Assembly: GCA_013398295.1 (NCBI GenBank)
Contig: VZSF01000689.1
Coordinates: 62,001-126,000 of the forward strand
DNA from: Chionis minor
Lineage: Eukaryota; Chordata; Aves; Charadriiformes; Chionididae
Direction of reading: 5' to 3'
Length of the DNA: 64,000 nucleotides
This document shows positions 11,793-23,135 of the stretch, piece by piece. Made by a program: the position numbers and the translations under genes. The notes under the pieces are model-generated. The model was not told the origin of the DNA, made no database searches, and worked only from the letters and a program-made list of their open reading frames with translations. Positions within the stretch are counted from its first letter, which is position 1; every line of letters begins with the position of its first letter.

Positions 11793-14429
11793 TGCAAGAC
11801 TATGATCTTATGGGCATCACAGACACATGGTGGGATGGCTCCGATGACTGGGCTGTTGAAATGGACAGATACGGACTCTTCAGGAAGGACAAGCAGGGGG
11901 TGTCACTCTCCATGTCAAGCACCAGCTGGAATGCATGGAGTTCTGCCTGGGGACGGATGATGAGCTGACTGAGAGCTTACGGGTCAAGATTAAAGGGAGG
12001 GCAGGGACAGATGATGTTACAGTGGGGGTCTGCTACAGTCCCGATAGGAGCAGCCTCACATTCACAAGCCCTGGTCCTCAAGGAGGACTTCAACCACCCT
12101 GGTATCTGTTGGAAGGACAACACGGCAGGCCATAAGCAATCGAGGATGTTCCTGGAATGCATCACCGATAACTTCCATCTTCAAGTGACAGAAGAGCCAA
12201 CCGGGAGAGGTGCCGTGCTGTACCTTGTTCTCACCAACAAGGAGGGGCTGGTGGGCAATGTCCTGTTCAAGGGAAGCCTTGGTTGTAGTGACCATGAGAT
12301 GGTGGAGTTTGAGATCCTTAGGGAGGCAAGGAGGACGCACAGTAAGCTTGTTACCCTGGACTTCAGGAGAGCAGACTTTGGCCTCTTCAGGGATCAGATT
12401 GTTGGAATACAGTGGGATAAAGCCCTGAAAGGAAGAGAAGCCCAAGAAAGCTGGATAATATTAAAGGACCACCTCCACCAAACGCGGGACCGATGCATCC
12501 TGATGAAAAGGAAGTCAGGCAGAAACACCAGGAGACCTATGTGGATGAAAAAGGAAACCCTGGACAATCTCAAAGAGAAAAAAAGGAATCCTACAGAGGG
12601 TGGAAGGAAGGACAGGTAGCCTGGGAGGAATACAGAGAAAATGTCCAAGCAGCCAGGGGTCACGTTAGGAAAGCTAAAGCCCAGATGGAGTTAAATCTGG
12701 CCAGAGGCTTTTTGGGCAACAAGAAAACCATCTATAGGTATATCGGGGACAAAAGGAAGACTAGGGAAAATGTGGACCCACTCAGGAAGGAAGTTGGAGG
12801 TGTGGTCACCCAGGACATGGAGAAAGATGGAGGTACTCAACAAATTTTTTGCATCAGTCTTCACTGGTAAAGGTTCTAACAACACCACCCAAGTTGCAGA
12901 AGGTAAAGGCAGGGACTGGGAGAATGAGGTACTGCCCACTATAGGAGAAGACCGGATCCAAGACAAGCTGAGTAACCTGAAGGTGCACAAGTTCATGGCA
13001 TGTGATGAGATTCATCCACGGGTCCTAATAGAACTGGCAGATGAAGTTGCCAAGCCACTATCCATAATATTTGAGAAGTCATGACAGTCCAGTAAAGTTC
13101 CCACTGACTGGAAAATGGGAAACATAACCCCCATTTTTAAAAAGGGTAAAAAAAAAGACTCAGGAAACTGCAGGCTGGTCAGTCTCACCTCTGTGCCCAG
13201 AAAGATCATGAAGCAGATCCTCCTGGAAACTATGCTAAAGACATATGGAAGATAAGGAGGTGACTGATGGCAGCCAACATGGCTTCACTAAGGGCAAATC
13301 ATGCCTGACAAATTTGATGGTCTTCTACAATAAGGTTACAGCACTGGTGGATAAAGGGAGTGCAACATCTACCTGGATTTGTACAAAGCATTTGATACTG
13401 TCCCATGTGACATCCTTGTCTCTAAATTGGTGAGACATGCATTTGACCAATTGACCACTCAGTGGATAAGGAATTGGCTGGATGGTCGCACTCAAAGAGT
13501 TGCGGTCAAAGGCTTGATGTCCAAGTGGCAAGCAGTGATGAGTGGTGTTCCTCAGGGGTCAGTACTGGGACCGGTATTATCTAACATCTTTGTTGGAGAC
13601 ATGGATGTTGGGATTGAATGCACCCTCAGCAACTTTGCCAATGACACCAAGCTCCGTGGAGCAGTCGACATGCTGGAGAGAAGGGATGCCATCCAGAGGG
13701 ACCTGGACAGGTTTGAGAGGTGAGCCCGTGACAGTCTCATGAGGTTCAACAAGGCCAAGTGCAAGGTCCTACATATGTGTCAGGGAAATCCCATGCACAA
13801 ATACAGACTGGGCAGAGAATGGATTGAGAGCAGCCCTGAGGAGAAGGACTTGGGGTTGTTGGTGGATGAGAAGCTCGACATGAGCTGGCAATGTGCATTC
13901 ACAACCAAGAAGGCGAACTGTATCCTGGGCTGCATCGAAAGCAGCGTGGCCAGCAGGTTGAGTGTGGTGATTCTGCCCTTCTACTCCACTCTGGTGAGAC
14001 CCCACCTGGAATACTGTGTCCCCAACATAAGAAGGGGTCCCCAACATAAGAAGGACCAGGGGTCCAGAGGAGGGCTATGAAGATGATCAGCGAGCTGGCA
14101 TACCTCTCCCATGAAGACAGGCTGAGAGATTTGGCGTTGCTCAACCTGGAGAAGAGAAGGCTCTGGGGAGACGTCATAGCAGCCTCCAGTATCTGAAGGT
14201 GGCCTACTATAAAGCCGAAGAGGCACTTTTTACAAGGGCATATAGTGATGGGAAGAGCGGTAATGGCTTCAAACTGGAAGAGCATAGATTTAGATTAGAT
14301 ACTAGGAAAAAATTTTTCACTCTGACAGTGGTAAGGCACTGGAACAGGTTGCCCGGGGAAGTTGCGGATGCCCCATCCCTGGAAGTGTTCAAGGCCAGGT
14401 TAGATGAGGCTTTGAGCAACCAGGTCTAG
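11793..14429 (+). pseudogene. CR1 ORF2 (endonuclease/reverse transcriptase), broken
   Basis: Decayed ORF2 whose intact ancestor would nick target DNA and reverse-transcribe CR1 RNA. The endonuclease part shows the DFNHP-type segment and CSDHEMVEF (about 12,090-12,310), matching the SDH motif of the APE-like fold. A frame change near 12,490-12,620 enters the linker, and another near 12,800 leads to the reverse transcriptase start. A TGA at 13,082-13,084 ends that frame, and a further shift lies near 13,235. Motif A (AFDTV, Asp at 13,394-13,396) and [11 protein letters not shown] (about 13,540-13,570) are readable. The FADD-type catalytic motif reads FAND: AAT at 13,640-13,642 replaces an Asp codon. 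Frame is lost again just after 14,054, and the C-terminal piece (14,199-14,429, containing [10 protein letters not shown]) ends at TAG. Confidence 0.93.
14018..14054 (+). repeat. 19-bp tandem duplication inside CR1 ORF2
   Basis: The 18-base word 'gtccccaacataagaagg' occurs at 14,018-14,035 and again at 14,037-14,054 with a period of 19 bp. Compared with the CR1 copy near 45.95 kb, the duplicated word takes the place of a CAGTTCTGG-type segment, so local coding reads on in frame with altered residues. Immediately downstream, 13 bases are missing relative to that copy (5 bases instead of 18 between AAGGAC and GTCCAG), which is what breaks the frame. Confidence 0.85.
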
Positions 14430-14516
14430 TGGGAGGTGTCCAACCCCCTTGCAGGAAGGTTGAAACTAGATGATCTTTAAGGTCCCTTCCAACCCAAACC
14501 GTTCTATGATTCTATT

Positions 14517-16483
14517 GGCACTCTTCAAGTTTCACAAAACCCTGGTACAAAACCTTTTCTCTTTAACTAGTTTTAATTTGTCTAGAGCTAGGAAAACATA
14601 GTAGGTGTTGTAATAATATAAAAAACTGACTTATAGATGTCTTTTAACTGGTGGAAACCTTTTTGGCACTGCAGAAAAAGGGATAGAAAAGTAAACCCTA
14701 ATGCATAAGGACATCAGACTGCAAGGGACCTTATGGTGATCCTTTAGTGTCACAGGGAACCTGAATGTATAATCCATTCGCTATGTAACGTATTGGTAGT
14801 TGTTCTGGGAGGACGTAGGGAAAAATACACTTATTCTTTAGAGAGAGCTTAGCTGTGCTCCTTAAAAAAAATCCAGACAAAAAACCCACCATGTTTCAGT
14901 CCAGTGGAACGACTTCATAGGAAATCCCAGCTGTGGAACAGCAGCTCTCAACCTCTGGAGACTTTGCAAAAGCTTGCTTTGAGTTACCTCACCTCAGGCC
15001 TTATAGTCTTGAGACTGACATAAAGCAAAACCTCTGATGAGGGGGATCTAACTCTAAATCCGTCAGCAAGAGCACCTCTGCTGTCCCAGTGGTGCAGCAC
15101 AGCATGGAGCAAACAACGTAACACAAGCTCTCAGTCCAAGAAAGAGCAGAGTTTTAAAACTGTGCTTCAAAACCTTGCTTGTAACAGACATCGTATAGTG
15201 CTGCATACATAGGTCGGGAGCAAAGTCCCTTCGCCCTATAGGCAAAGGCTTGCAGGAGCTAGGACATACTGCTCTAATAGTGTGGAGGGAAGACAGTTAC
15301 CCATCACATGCTCATTTTGCTGGTGATACTGGTGCTTAATACAGAATACTTTGCCTAGTGACCTTGCAGTCTTCATGAGATTAATTTTCTTGGGCTGAAA
15401 GTGGGGAATTTACAACATTTGGGCATTGTTCTATTCTTTTCTTCTTTGAAAAGAGTACAGATATCTCAGAACACTTCTGTGTCCTATTCCTTACTATTGC
15501 TATGGCTCTATGCCAGCAAAAAGTAGTGCTTCAGTCTTTCATTGTGATCCTGCGCCAAGTACAGCAATATGAAGGAAGCATCAACATAATCAGCACAATG
15601 TAGCGTCTCTGAGCCAGCAGGGATATGTCACAGCTTTATGTAGAATTCCCTATCTTTTTATTTTATTATAGAGACCACAGACTGGGATATTATGGGTCAC
15701 TCAAAGGTCACGTTACAAAAAGCAGCTTCTTTTTGGAAAGATGAGCTCCTTTTTAGGATGCTATTAGATTATTTTACTTCTCTCAGTTGACTGCATGAAG
15801 GTGCAGAATGAATGTTTGTTTTCTGAATTCTTTAAAAATCTTCTCTTCTTCCTGTACTTTTTCCTCTTTGGCACCTGTTCGGAAAGAGGAACTTCTGCAG
15901 TTTAGACAAAGATTTATTTCCCTGGCCCCACTAATATAACAGTCTTAGGCTACTCTGTTAACCGATGCACGCAGCGAAAAGCAGTAAGACTTGGACTCCT
16001 GTGTGCCTTAATTACACGTATATATCAGATTTGTGCTTCCAAGTCATGCTTGTATACGTGAAATTTTCATACTTATTGTAACACTTAAATTCCATTATAA
16101 AGCATTTCTTATCTCAATAGTTCCTTTTTGCTTGTCACTCCTTGCACACCCCAAGGACCCTCATGCCCTAATACTGCATGAAATAATATGCAGATAGTCT
16201 CTTGTCTCCATCAAAAGCCAGTGAGATTTAGTTACTGGCATTTATTGTATTCATAGGATTCTCTGTGCAAGATCTGGCGCTGCGATCACTAGGGTCTGAG
16301 TCAGTGACCAGGATTTCTGCCTCAGCTACAGTTTATAAAGAATGTCAGAGATACCAAGATGTTCTGTGTTTCTGAACTAATGAAGGATCATATAGTCACA
16401 CCACTGCAGTGCTATGGTTCAAATTTTACATTGTACCAAATGATAATGCAGCTACTTGTGTTTAGAGAACAAGTTTTATGAAG
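14517..16483. other. Unique DNA between CR1 copies
   Basis: No gene is supported in this 2-kb stretch. Open frames do not exceed about 60 codons, with no recognisable product. Composition is AT-rich with short A or T runs only. I see no terminal repeats or target duplications linking the flanking CR1 elements. Confidence 0.6.
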
Positions 16484-16862
16484 AGCAAAGGAGGGAACTG
16501 GAGAAAAGGAGGGTGAGGGAAGACCTTATCACTCTCTACAATTAGCTGAAAGGAGGTTGTAGAGAGTTGGGGACCGGTCTCTTCTTCCAAGTAACAAATG
16601 ATAGAATGAGAGGAAATGGCCTCAAGTTGTGCCAGGGAAGGTTTAGATTGGGTATTCATAAAAATTTCTTCACTGAAAGGTTTATCAAACATTGGAAGAG
16701 GCTGCCGAGGAATACCACCAGCTCTGGAGGTATTTAGAAGACATGTAGATGTGATGCTTAGGGCCACGGTTTAGTGGTGGTTTTGGCAGTGTTAGGTTTA
16801 CAGCTGGACTCGATGATTTTAAGGGTCTTTTCCAACCTAAATGATTCTGAGTTTATGATTCT
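16484..16862 (+). mobile_element. 5'-truncated CR1 LINE, 3' end
   Basis: About 380 bp of CR1 in plus orientation. It runs from 'ctggagaaaaggagggtgag' through 'gaccttatcactctctac', 'gaggaaatggcctcaagttg', 'ggtttagattgggtattc', 'tttcttcactgaaagg' and 'ccaacctaaatgattctg', ending at a degraded terminal repeat near 16,855-16,862. The region covers the ORF2 C-terminus, which now has stops, and the 3' untranslated region. Point changes throughout suggest it is older than the copy at 45.5 kb. An internal perfect inverted repeat lies at 16,531-16,567. Confidence 0.93.
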
Positions 16863-17264
16863 ACTTGTTGCTGGATCACTCATACTTCTCTTGGTACTAC
16901 ATTTTTACATTCTTGTGTTCTTCCTGGCCCAGTCCTTCCCTCTCCTTGCTGTCTGAATATATTGTGGCTCTACCACTCTCCTCAACTTCTATTCCTCTCT
17001 CTAGAGCAGGGACAATGCTATCTGATGATATTCTGGTTCCAGCTGCACAAAAGATTAGCAACAGTGTGACTATATTAAGGGTGAAATTATGCCGGACTAC
17101 TGTGATTGTCTTCAGTGGCTTTGTGGACAAAGACAGAAAAATAGGTGTTATTTAGGAAGGGCTTTCACACAGAATTCCAGAGCACCACAATAACCAAAAT
17201 GGTGAAAAATGGACTATACAAATGAATGGTCATGCAGTTGAAAGATGAGTTTAATCCCTATGCT
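16863..17264. other. 400-bp spacer between CR1 pieces
   Basis: No gene or clear repeat is seen. It separates the 3' end of one CR1 (16,484-16,862) from an internal reverse transcriptase piece of another (17,265-17,672). Because the second piece comes from further upstream in the element than the first, the two cannot be one element split by an insertion without rearrangement. Confidence 0.5.
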
Positions 17265-17672
17265 CAAGGGATTGTGATCAGCAGAACGAAGCCCAGCTGA
17301 TGGTGGTTACTAGTGGTGTCCCACAGGGATCAATGCTGGGCACAGGAATGTTTAATACCTTCATTATTGAGCTGAACACTGGGATGGAGTACCCTCAGGT
17401 AATTTGTAGTTTATGTCAAATTGGGAGGAGCAACTGACACACTGGTGGGTGGAACTGCTAGTTAGAGGGACCTCAACAGGTTGGAGAATGCTCTGAAAAC
17501 ACCCTCAAGAAGCTCAAAAAAGGCAAGTGAAAAATCCTGCATATGGGATGAGTTAACCCCATGCAATAGTGTAGGCTGGAGGCCAACTGGATAGAAAGCA
17601 GCTTTGCAGAAAAAGACCTGGGGGTCCTGGTGGACAGCAGGTTGAACATGAGCCAGCAGTGCTCATGTACTC
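17265..17672 (+). mobile_element. Internal CR1 fragment (reverse transcriptase region), 3' end missing
   Basis: Degraded plus-strand CR1. 'actagtggtgtcccacaggg' (near 17,310-17,330) is the SGVPQG motif segment, followed by 'tttaataccttcattattga', then 'gacctgggggtcctggtgga' (17,615-17,634) and 'gttgaacatgagccagcagt'. No frame stays open through it. CR1 copies normally keep their 3' end, but this one stops near 17,672 with no terminal repeat, so the rest was probably deleted after insertion (inferred). Confidence 0.85.
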
Positions 17673-20610
17673 ATTCTCTACTGGGAATGGTCTGTGGATC
17701 ACGCTAACTTCTGAACCATGTTTGGGCATTGTTTGGGCGAACACTAGTTGGCAAGTGCCTGAAACATGCGAAGGACACTTCCCAATTTAACTGTATATAT
17801 TACTATATGCCAATGCCTGGGAATGACCCCTGGCAGCATTTATTTCATTAGTATAGACCTAACCTGTAAGTCTGCAAGTTAAGAGGGAGAATGTCAACAT
17901 AAGGTTCCTATTCTGCAAGTGGAAACGGAAGAGAGGAGTGTATTTCAAGGGTTCTTTTCATGCAAAATCCCTTGTCCTAAAGGTGTAACAGCAATGCCTA
18001 CACTGTGAGGTGTAGTGATAGCTTCTTTGGCATTGGTATCATGAAAGATTCAGGCAGTATCACCCAGCACCAATCTGAACCAGGGGCAGGTCAACACTTC
18101 CTCGAGATTTCATTCCTGTGTCTTCCTCTCTGCTGACCATAAGCAATAAATGCTCCCTTAACTCTAGCTCATTCTTGTTCAAACACATTTTGTGTCATCT
18201 CTTTTTGTCTAGCCAACAAATCATGTGTGGGTAGCTTTTGAAAAACTGCTTGGTTTGCCCAAGATTCCCAGATGTGTAGCATACCTTTTATTAATACTGT
18301 ACAAGTATTTACACGTGGGTCATGAATGTGAACAGTATTGTAGGACTTTTCATCACAGATCGATGCATGCCTGGAAGTCTCCAATATGACCATTTGCACC
18401 ATGAAACCCAGTCATGGAACAGCCAAGGTTTTCCAAACAGCCTCAAACTTAATAACTTTTTTACAATAAATTTAGTGCTTTCAGGAATCATAGGAATTAG
18501 CCTATCTATGGCAAAAGCTTCCATCATCTGGGTAATAACCGTGTTGCACAGAGATCTCTCCTTCTACACTAGGAGGCAGCTGGGGCAAACTGCCCCTCTT
18601 GCTCCCCTGCGGGTGGCCCTGACTGCTTTCCCTTTCTTCTGTTTTTGGGAGTAAAGCTGCTCTGTTCTGAAACATATGACTATAATTGTACACAAGTGCC
18701 CATGGACTATTACAATATATATTAATTTAAACAGGAATGAGATTAGGTTTAAAAGCTATCCCCTCCCCCATTACATATTTGTTACAATTTCCTGCTATTG
18801 TTGTAGATTTCTTTTATGAAGCAATAGAAAACTTTGATGTAGAATTAACTGAACCTGTTTTACATATTCAGTTTTTGTTGGCAGTGGTTTTATGCTCTTG
18901 GCTTTGGTCTCAATGCACTACGTACACCAAATGGGAATTTTCAAACATTAATATATACATTTTAAATAAGGAAGAAAATATAAACTCTAAGCCCACCTAC
19001 TGCTTGTATGGCAAAATTTAATAGGGTGATTTCTTAGCATGCAGGAACATGGACTTAATTATAAAAGTACTGTAAATCCACTAGAGCTCTACAGTTGGTT
19101 TTGCATGCACACACATACACACATGCACATTTAAGTATGTACAGAAGCTTCTATAGCAAGTAAGGAAGATTAAATTTATGTCAGATGCTTGCCCTCAGAG
19201 AGACTGATAAGAAAAGTCTGTAGAGGTGTATGCAACTGAGATGGCTAGAAAGGTGTTTCATCTTTTATAAAAAGACTGAAATACTGACATTTCAGAATTC
19301 CTTAACTTAAAATTCAAACCTCTTCCTTTCTTCATGACTTCCTGCTTTCCTGACTTCCTTCTTGCCTGCCTGCGCACCTATGTACCTTCCTAGCTCCCTA
19401 ACTTCTTATTTTCATTCTAGTGGAATAATTCAAGAAAGAAATTAAGAACCATAGAAAATAATAAAAAAACCCCACCTTCTGTGTTTCTTTCATTTTGGTT
19501 TGACAAAATGTGCAAAACTTATTTCATAAGGTATTAAGTTTAGAAAATTCTTCACATTTTCAGAGAAATAATATTAATATTCATTGATGGCTGTGCAGGT
19601 TTGGCAACTGAGCAAAGGAAAAATGGGGATAGGAAAAAAAAGCAGTTTCCAAAAAGAAAAAATAAACTAGTAAGGGTGAATTTTCTTTCCCCTCCTCCAT
19701 TTTCATTAGTTGTTTATTGGAGTTCTCATAATTCCTCTAGGAATGGTAGATAATTCAAACCACAAAGACTAGAAAAAAGGTTTGCAACTTTTTGAATATT
19801 TTTTACCAGTTGAAAATATCCATCATAGATATTCTTTATGGAAAGATTAATTCTAAAGATCATCAGATTGATTTTTAAGCAGGCTTAAATTCAGACACTG
19901 ATGATGAATTCAGAAATATATTTGCTGAATGATGCTCAAGTTTGGTTGCTTGTTTTGCAAAATGATGGTCTCTCTCTTTTTGTTGGTGTCTCCTCCCTAA
20001 GAGGGGAGAGAAATAATGTCTTGGGTTCATTCACACTAGCTGTAACCTCTTACCTGACGTTCCTGTAACAGAATTTTACCTTTCCTAAACTACCTTCATA
20101 ATAAACACAGAGATGAGCACCAGCACAAGACGATCCAGATCTGAGATTGGCTGCGGTTTGTTGTCATAATAATTACTACCTTTATGACAAGTTTTATTTA
20201 GTGTTTTTGCAACCAAAAATAAACAAACCCAAAAAGCTACTACAGTAGGTAGTACTTCTTTTCAAGGACAGCTAAAAAAATGAAGTTGGTTAAAAATAAA
20301 TGAACTAGTTAAAATAGGTGTCTTGTGGATAATAACACCGAACTGTACAACCCTAATTTTACTTATGCTATGTCATGCTCTAGACCAGCTATTACTAGCT
20401 GATTTGAAGACAGAGATTTTGAAGTTATCTCTGCAGATGCCTGCTTTTACCTCAGTTGAAGATAAAAATGCAGTGCACAGAGAAAAATTATTAGAAAATC
20501 ATCTGAGACTGAAGTAGGAAGAAATGATAGTATAAAATCATTATATTTCCACATCTTGAAAACAGCATACTGTTCTGATCACTTAGAAAGGGAAGAGAAA
20601 TTTTAGAGTA
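17673..20610. other. Unique DNA with minor simple repeats
   Basis: No gene is supported. A frame at 18,322-18,654 (110 codons) has no recognisable motif. Low-complexity stretches include an AC-rich stretch at about 19,101-19,130 and a pyrimidine-rich, CTTCC-like tract at about 19,318-19,400. The remainder is AT-rich. Confidence 0.55.
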
Positions 20611-21541
20611 CCATAGAATCATAGAGTATCTCAAGCTGGAAGTAACTCATAAGGATCATCAAGTCCAATTCCCTGGTCCTCGCAGGACTACCTAAAACTA
20701 AACCGGCATTGTCCAGATGTTACTTGATCTCTGACAGGCTTGGTGCCATGAGCACGTCCTACTGTTCCAGAGACTGATCACCTTCTCAGTGAAGAACCAT
20801 TTTCTAACATCCAATCTGAGCTTCCCCTGATGCAGCTTTGTTCCATTTCCGTGTGTCCTATCACTGGTCACCAGAGAGAGATCAGCAACTCCTCTTCCAC
20901 TGCCCGCCTTGAGGAAGCTGTAGACTGCCATGAAGTCACCCCTCAACCTTCTCTTCTCCAAGCTGAACAAGCCAAATGACCTCAGCTGGTCCTTATAAAT
21001 CTTGCCCTCAAGGCCTTTCACCATCTTGGTTGCCCTCCTCTGGACACACTCTAATAGTTTAATGTCCTTCTTATACTGAAGCACCCAAAACCGCACACAG
21101 AACTCAAGGGGATGCTGCACCCATGCAGTGTAGAGTGGGACAACGACCTCCCTTGACCAATGCTGTACTTGATGCCTCCAGGACATGGCTGGGTCTTTTA
21201 GTTGCTAGGGCATCCTGTTGATTAGTATTCAATTCGCCATCAGCCCAAAACCCCAGATCTCTTTCATGGGGCTGCTCTCCATTTTGTACATATAACCAGG
21301 ACAACTCTGTTCCAGGTACAGAATCTGGCACTTGCTTGTGTTAAATTTCATACGGATGGTGATTGCCCAGCTCTCTACTCTATCCAGATCTGTCTGTAAG
21401 TCCTCTCTACCCTCAAGAGAGTCCACAGCTCCTCCTAATTTAGTACCATTGACAAATTTACTTAATGTATATCTGATTCCTGCATTCAGATAATTTATAA
21501 AAACATTAAAAAGCACTGGTCCTAAAATCAAGTCCTGTATA
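20611..21541 (-). mobile_element. CR1 LINE, 3' 0.9 kb, minus strand
   Basis: The element's 3' end is at the left: 'ccatagaatcatagagtatc' (20,611-20,630), the reverse complement of the CR1 tail, followed by 'aagtccaattccctggtcct'. To the right come the ORF2 C-terminus and reverse transcriptase up to 'cactggtcctaaaatcaagt' near 21,515-21,534, where the copy is 5' truncated. Its 3' untranslated region and ORF2 C-terminus differ clearly from the copies at 14 and 45.5 kb, so it belongs to another CR1 subfamily (inferred). Substitutions and frame breaks are frequent. Confidence 0.94.
20698..21531 (-). pseudogene. CR1 ORF2 C-terminal half, broken
   Basis: Three overlapping frames on the minus strand together cover the reverse transcriptase core and C-terminus. 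The upstream part (21,229-21,531) reads ILGPVLFNVFINYL and then SKFVNGTKLGGAVDSLEG. The catalytic FADD-type motif has become FVNG, losing both aspartates. The downstream part (20,698-21,186) reads [15 protein letters not shown] and later LDVRKWFFTEKVISLWN. Frame changes occur between about 21,104 and 21,331. The product would have been a target-primed reverse transcriptase, and it is inactive here. Confidence 0.9.
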
Positions 21542-21552
21542 CACAGATAAGG

Positions 21553-21645
21553 AGAACAAAGATGATGGTCTATGAATCAGCTGACCTAGGTTCAATATTT
21601 AGGTATAAATTCAGTTCCTCAAAACGGGATAAGCAAAAGTGATTG
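21553..21645 (+). mobile_element. Possible MIR-like SINE remnant
   Basis: Next to the truncated CR1, words in MIR order appear: 'gctgacctaggttcaatatt' (compare the MIR 'cctgggttcaaatcc' segment), then 'cagttcctcaaaacgggata' (compare 'cagtttcctcatctgtaaaatggggata'). The middle of MIR is mostly absent. If real, the CR1 lies at the edge of an older MIR. Short and diverged, so confidence is low. Confidence 0.4.
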
Positions 21646-23035
21646 GCAGATACATTATAACCTTTTTTTGTTTTTCTTTCCAAACCTTTCCCAAAAAAAT
21701 AATTCACACAACTGTTGGAATGGAGGTTTTGCCACCTTTTGCTTTTTTGAAATGTAAGATACTGAAATTATATTAAGAAGGGGCCTTATGAGAATGGGAA
21801 TATTTTTCATTTTTTGCTACCAAAGAACTTTCTTAAAATGAGAAGTTTTAAAATATTTGACTTGGAAATACTTTACTTCTTTTAAAAATGGTGTAATGTT
21901 CCTTATATAATGCACAAAGTGTTTTCATCAATTTGTTTCAAGCTCTCACATTGCTGTATATTGCATTATTAAAGCTGGATAACACCAAAATAAAATTTCA
22001 CATAAAAGTTTATTCATAATACTCCTTTCTTGTGTTTTGTTCCTTGTTTAGTTTGTGGGGTTTTTTGAAGGAAGAGAGTGCTTAGGGGAGAGAGAAGGGA
22101 AAAACTTGGCATTTCTATAGAGCAGTTCACCTCATTTCAAAGCTGGCATCCGAAATAGCGCAAATTGCCAGTGGTGGCCACTTCTTTCTGTTGGCTGCAA
22201 AGGGAGCTGGATGACTGGTCCAGAGGTATGTATCTGAACTGTTGATGTCTAAAGATAGGCAATCTGAACCCTTCCCACTGGCCCCATGGTAGGGGAATAA
22301 GAGGGAGCCCAGGCTTCCTCTCACATTTTCATTTGTAGCACCATGGTTAAGGATGAGATAACAAGGCACTGGTGTAATTGGCTCAATAACAAGTGGCATT
22401 TTAAAGAGGAAAGTGCTGCTAGACAGGTATAAAACTCATCACATAGTGATGACTGAACAAGTTGAAGACACAGACTTAGCCATCCTTTCCTTGCAGATGG
22501 GAGAGGAAAGGAAAGGGAGAACTCATGCTCAGATTGAACCTAGAGCCACGCACAGGTTCGCGCTGTCAATAACTGCTCTGACTGGGACCAGGGATCAGTA
22601 ACTGTGACGTTGTTGAGCTGGATTTTGTCCTTGTAAAACTATGGAAATGCCGCTTTGTGGGCCTCTTGTTCCCTGAATAAGCATGCAGCTGACCTGCCTT
22701 TGAAGTACATGCAGCTGCACATATTTACCCCTTTTCTGCCTGATATGCGACAGGAGATTTATATTTCTCTGCTAACTCTTTGCTTTTCTTCTCCCACAGC
22801 TCACATCTCTAATTGTTTGGCTATTAATTAATAATATACTACATAGGATTAGGTAATCAGGAAAATTGGCATCATTTACAGCAGCATTTACTACATTTAT
22901 CTTTGTTTTTAGACTTAAATTTCATGTTTCATTCCAAAGTTTTACAGCCACATTTTTATTTCTATGGTTTGCTAATGAAGACTGTTTGTGGCCAAAATGC
23001 AAGATAAAATAAAACTTTATGATCTTAGAGGCAAG
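21646..23035. other. Unique DNA, no gene recognised
   Basis: No gene is supported. Two frames (22,127-22,399 minus, 90 codons; 22,413-22,601 plus, 62 codons) lack any recognisable motif. Composition is AT-rich on the left and closer to balanced around 22,100-22,700. Confidence 0.55.
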
Positions 23036-23135
23036 TTGGTGTAAGGTCATTAGATTTGGCAGTCAAGCTAAACTTACTTGGAGTTCAATACCCAGTGATT
23101 GTTTCCAATTTGATCCACTTGGGCATTTGTAACAA
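23036..23135 (+). mobile_element. Probable MIR-like SINE remnant
   Basis: Words appear in MIR order: 'gtaaggtcattagatttggc', 'cttggagttcaatacccagt', then 'gatccacttgggcatttgta', resembling the MIR series of a tRNA-like box B (ggttcaaatcc) followed by 'ccttgggcaagtcac'. MIR spread before amniotes diversified, so strong divergence is expected. No frame or function is implied. Confidence 0.45.

Larger units (their letters stand above)
11793..14516 (+). mobile_element. Large 5'-truncated CR1 LINE (about 2.7 kb)
   Basis: This is the longest mobile element in the window. It begins inside the endonuclease part of ORF2 and continues through the linker, reverse transcriptase, C-terminal region and 3' untranslated region. 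It ends at 'gttctatgattctatt' (14,501-14,516), the CR1 terminal repeat. Full-length CR1 is about 4.5 kb, so the 5' end, ORF1 and the start of ORF2 are missing. Its 3' third closely resembles the minus-strand copy at 45,473-46,006, so the two probably share a subfamily. The reading frame is broken at several places and the element cannot be autonomous. Confidence 0.95.

Noticed and set aside
12062..12445. 127-codon minus-strand frame
   Set aside because: Antisense to the CR1 endonuclease region.
13899..14285. 128-codon minus-strand frame
   Set aside because: Antisense to CR1 ORF2.
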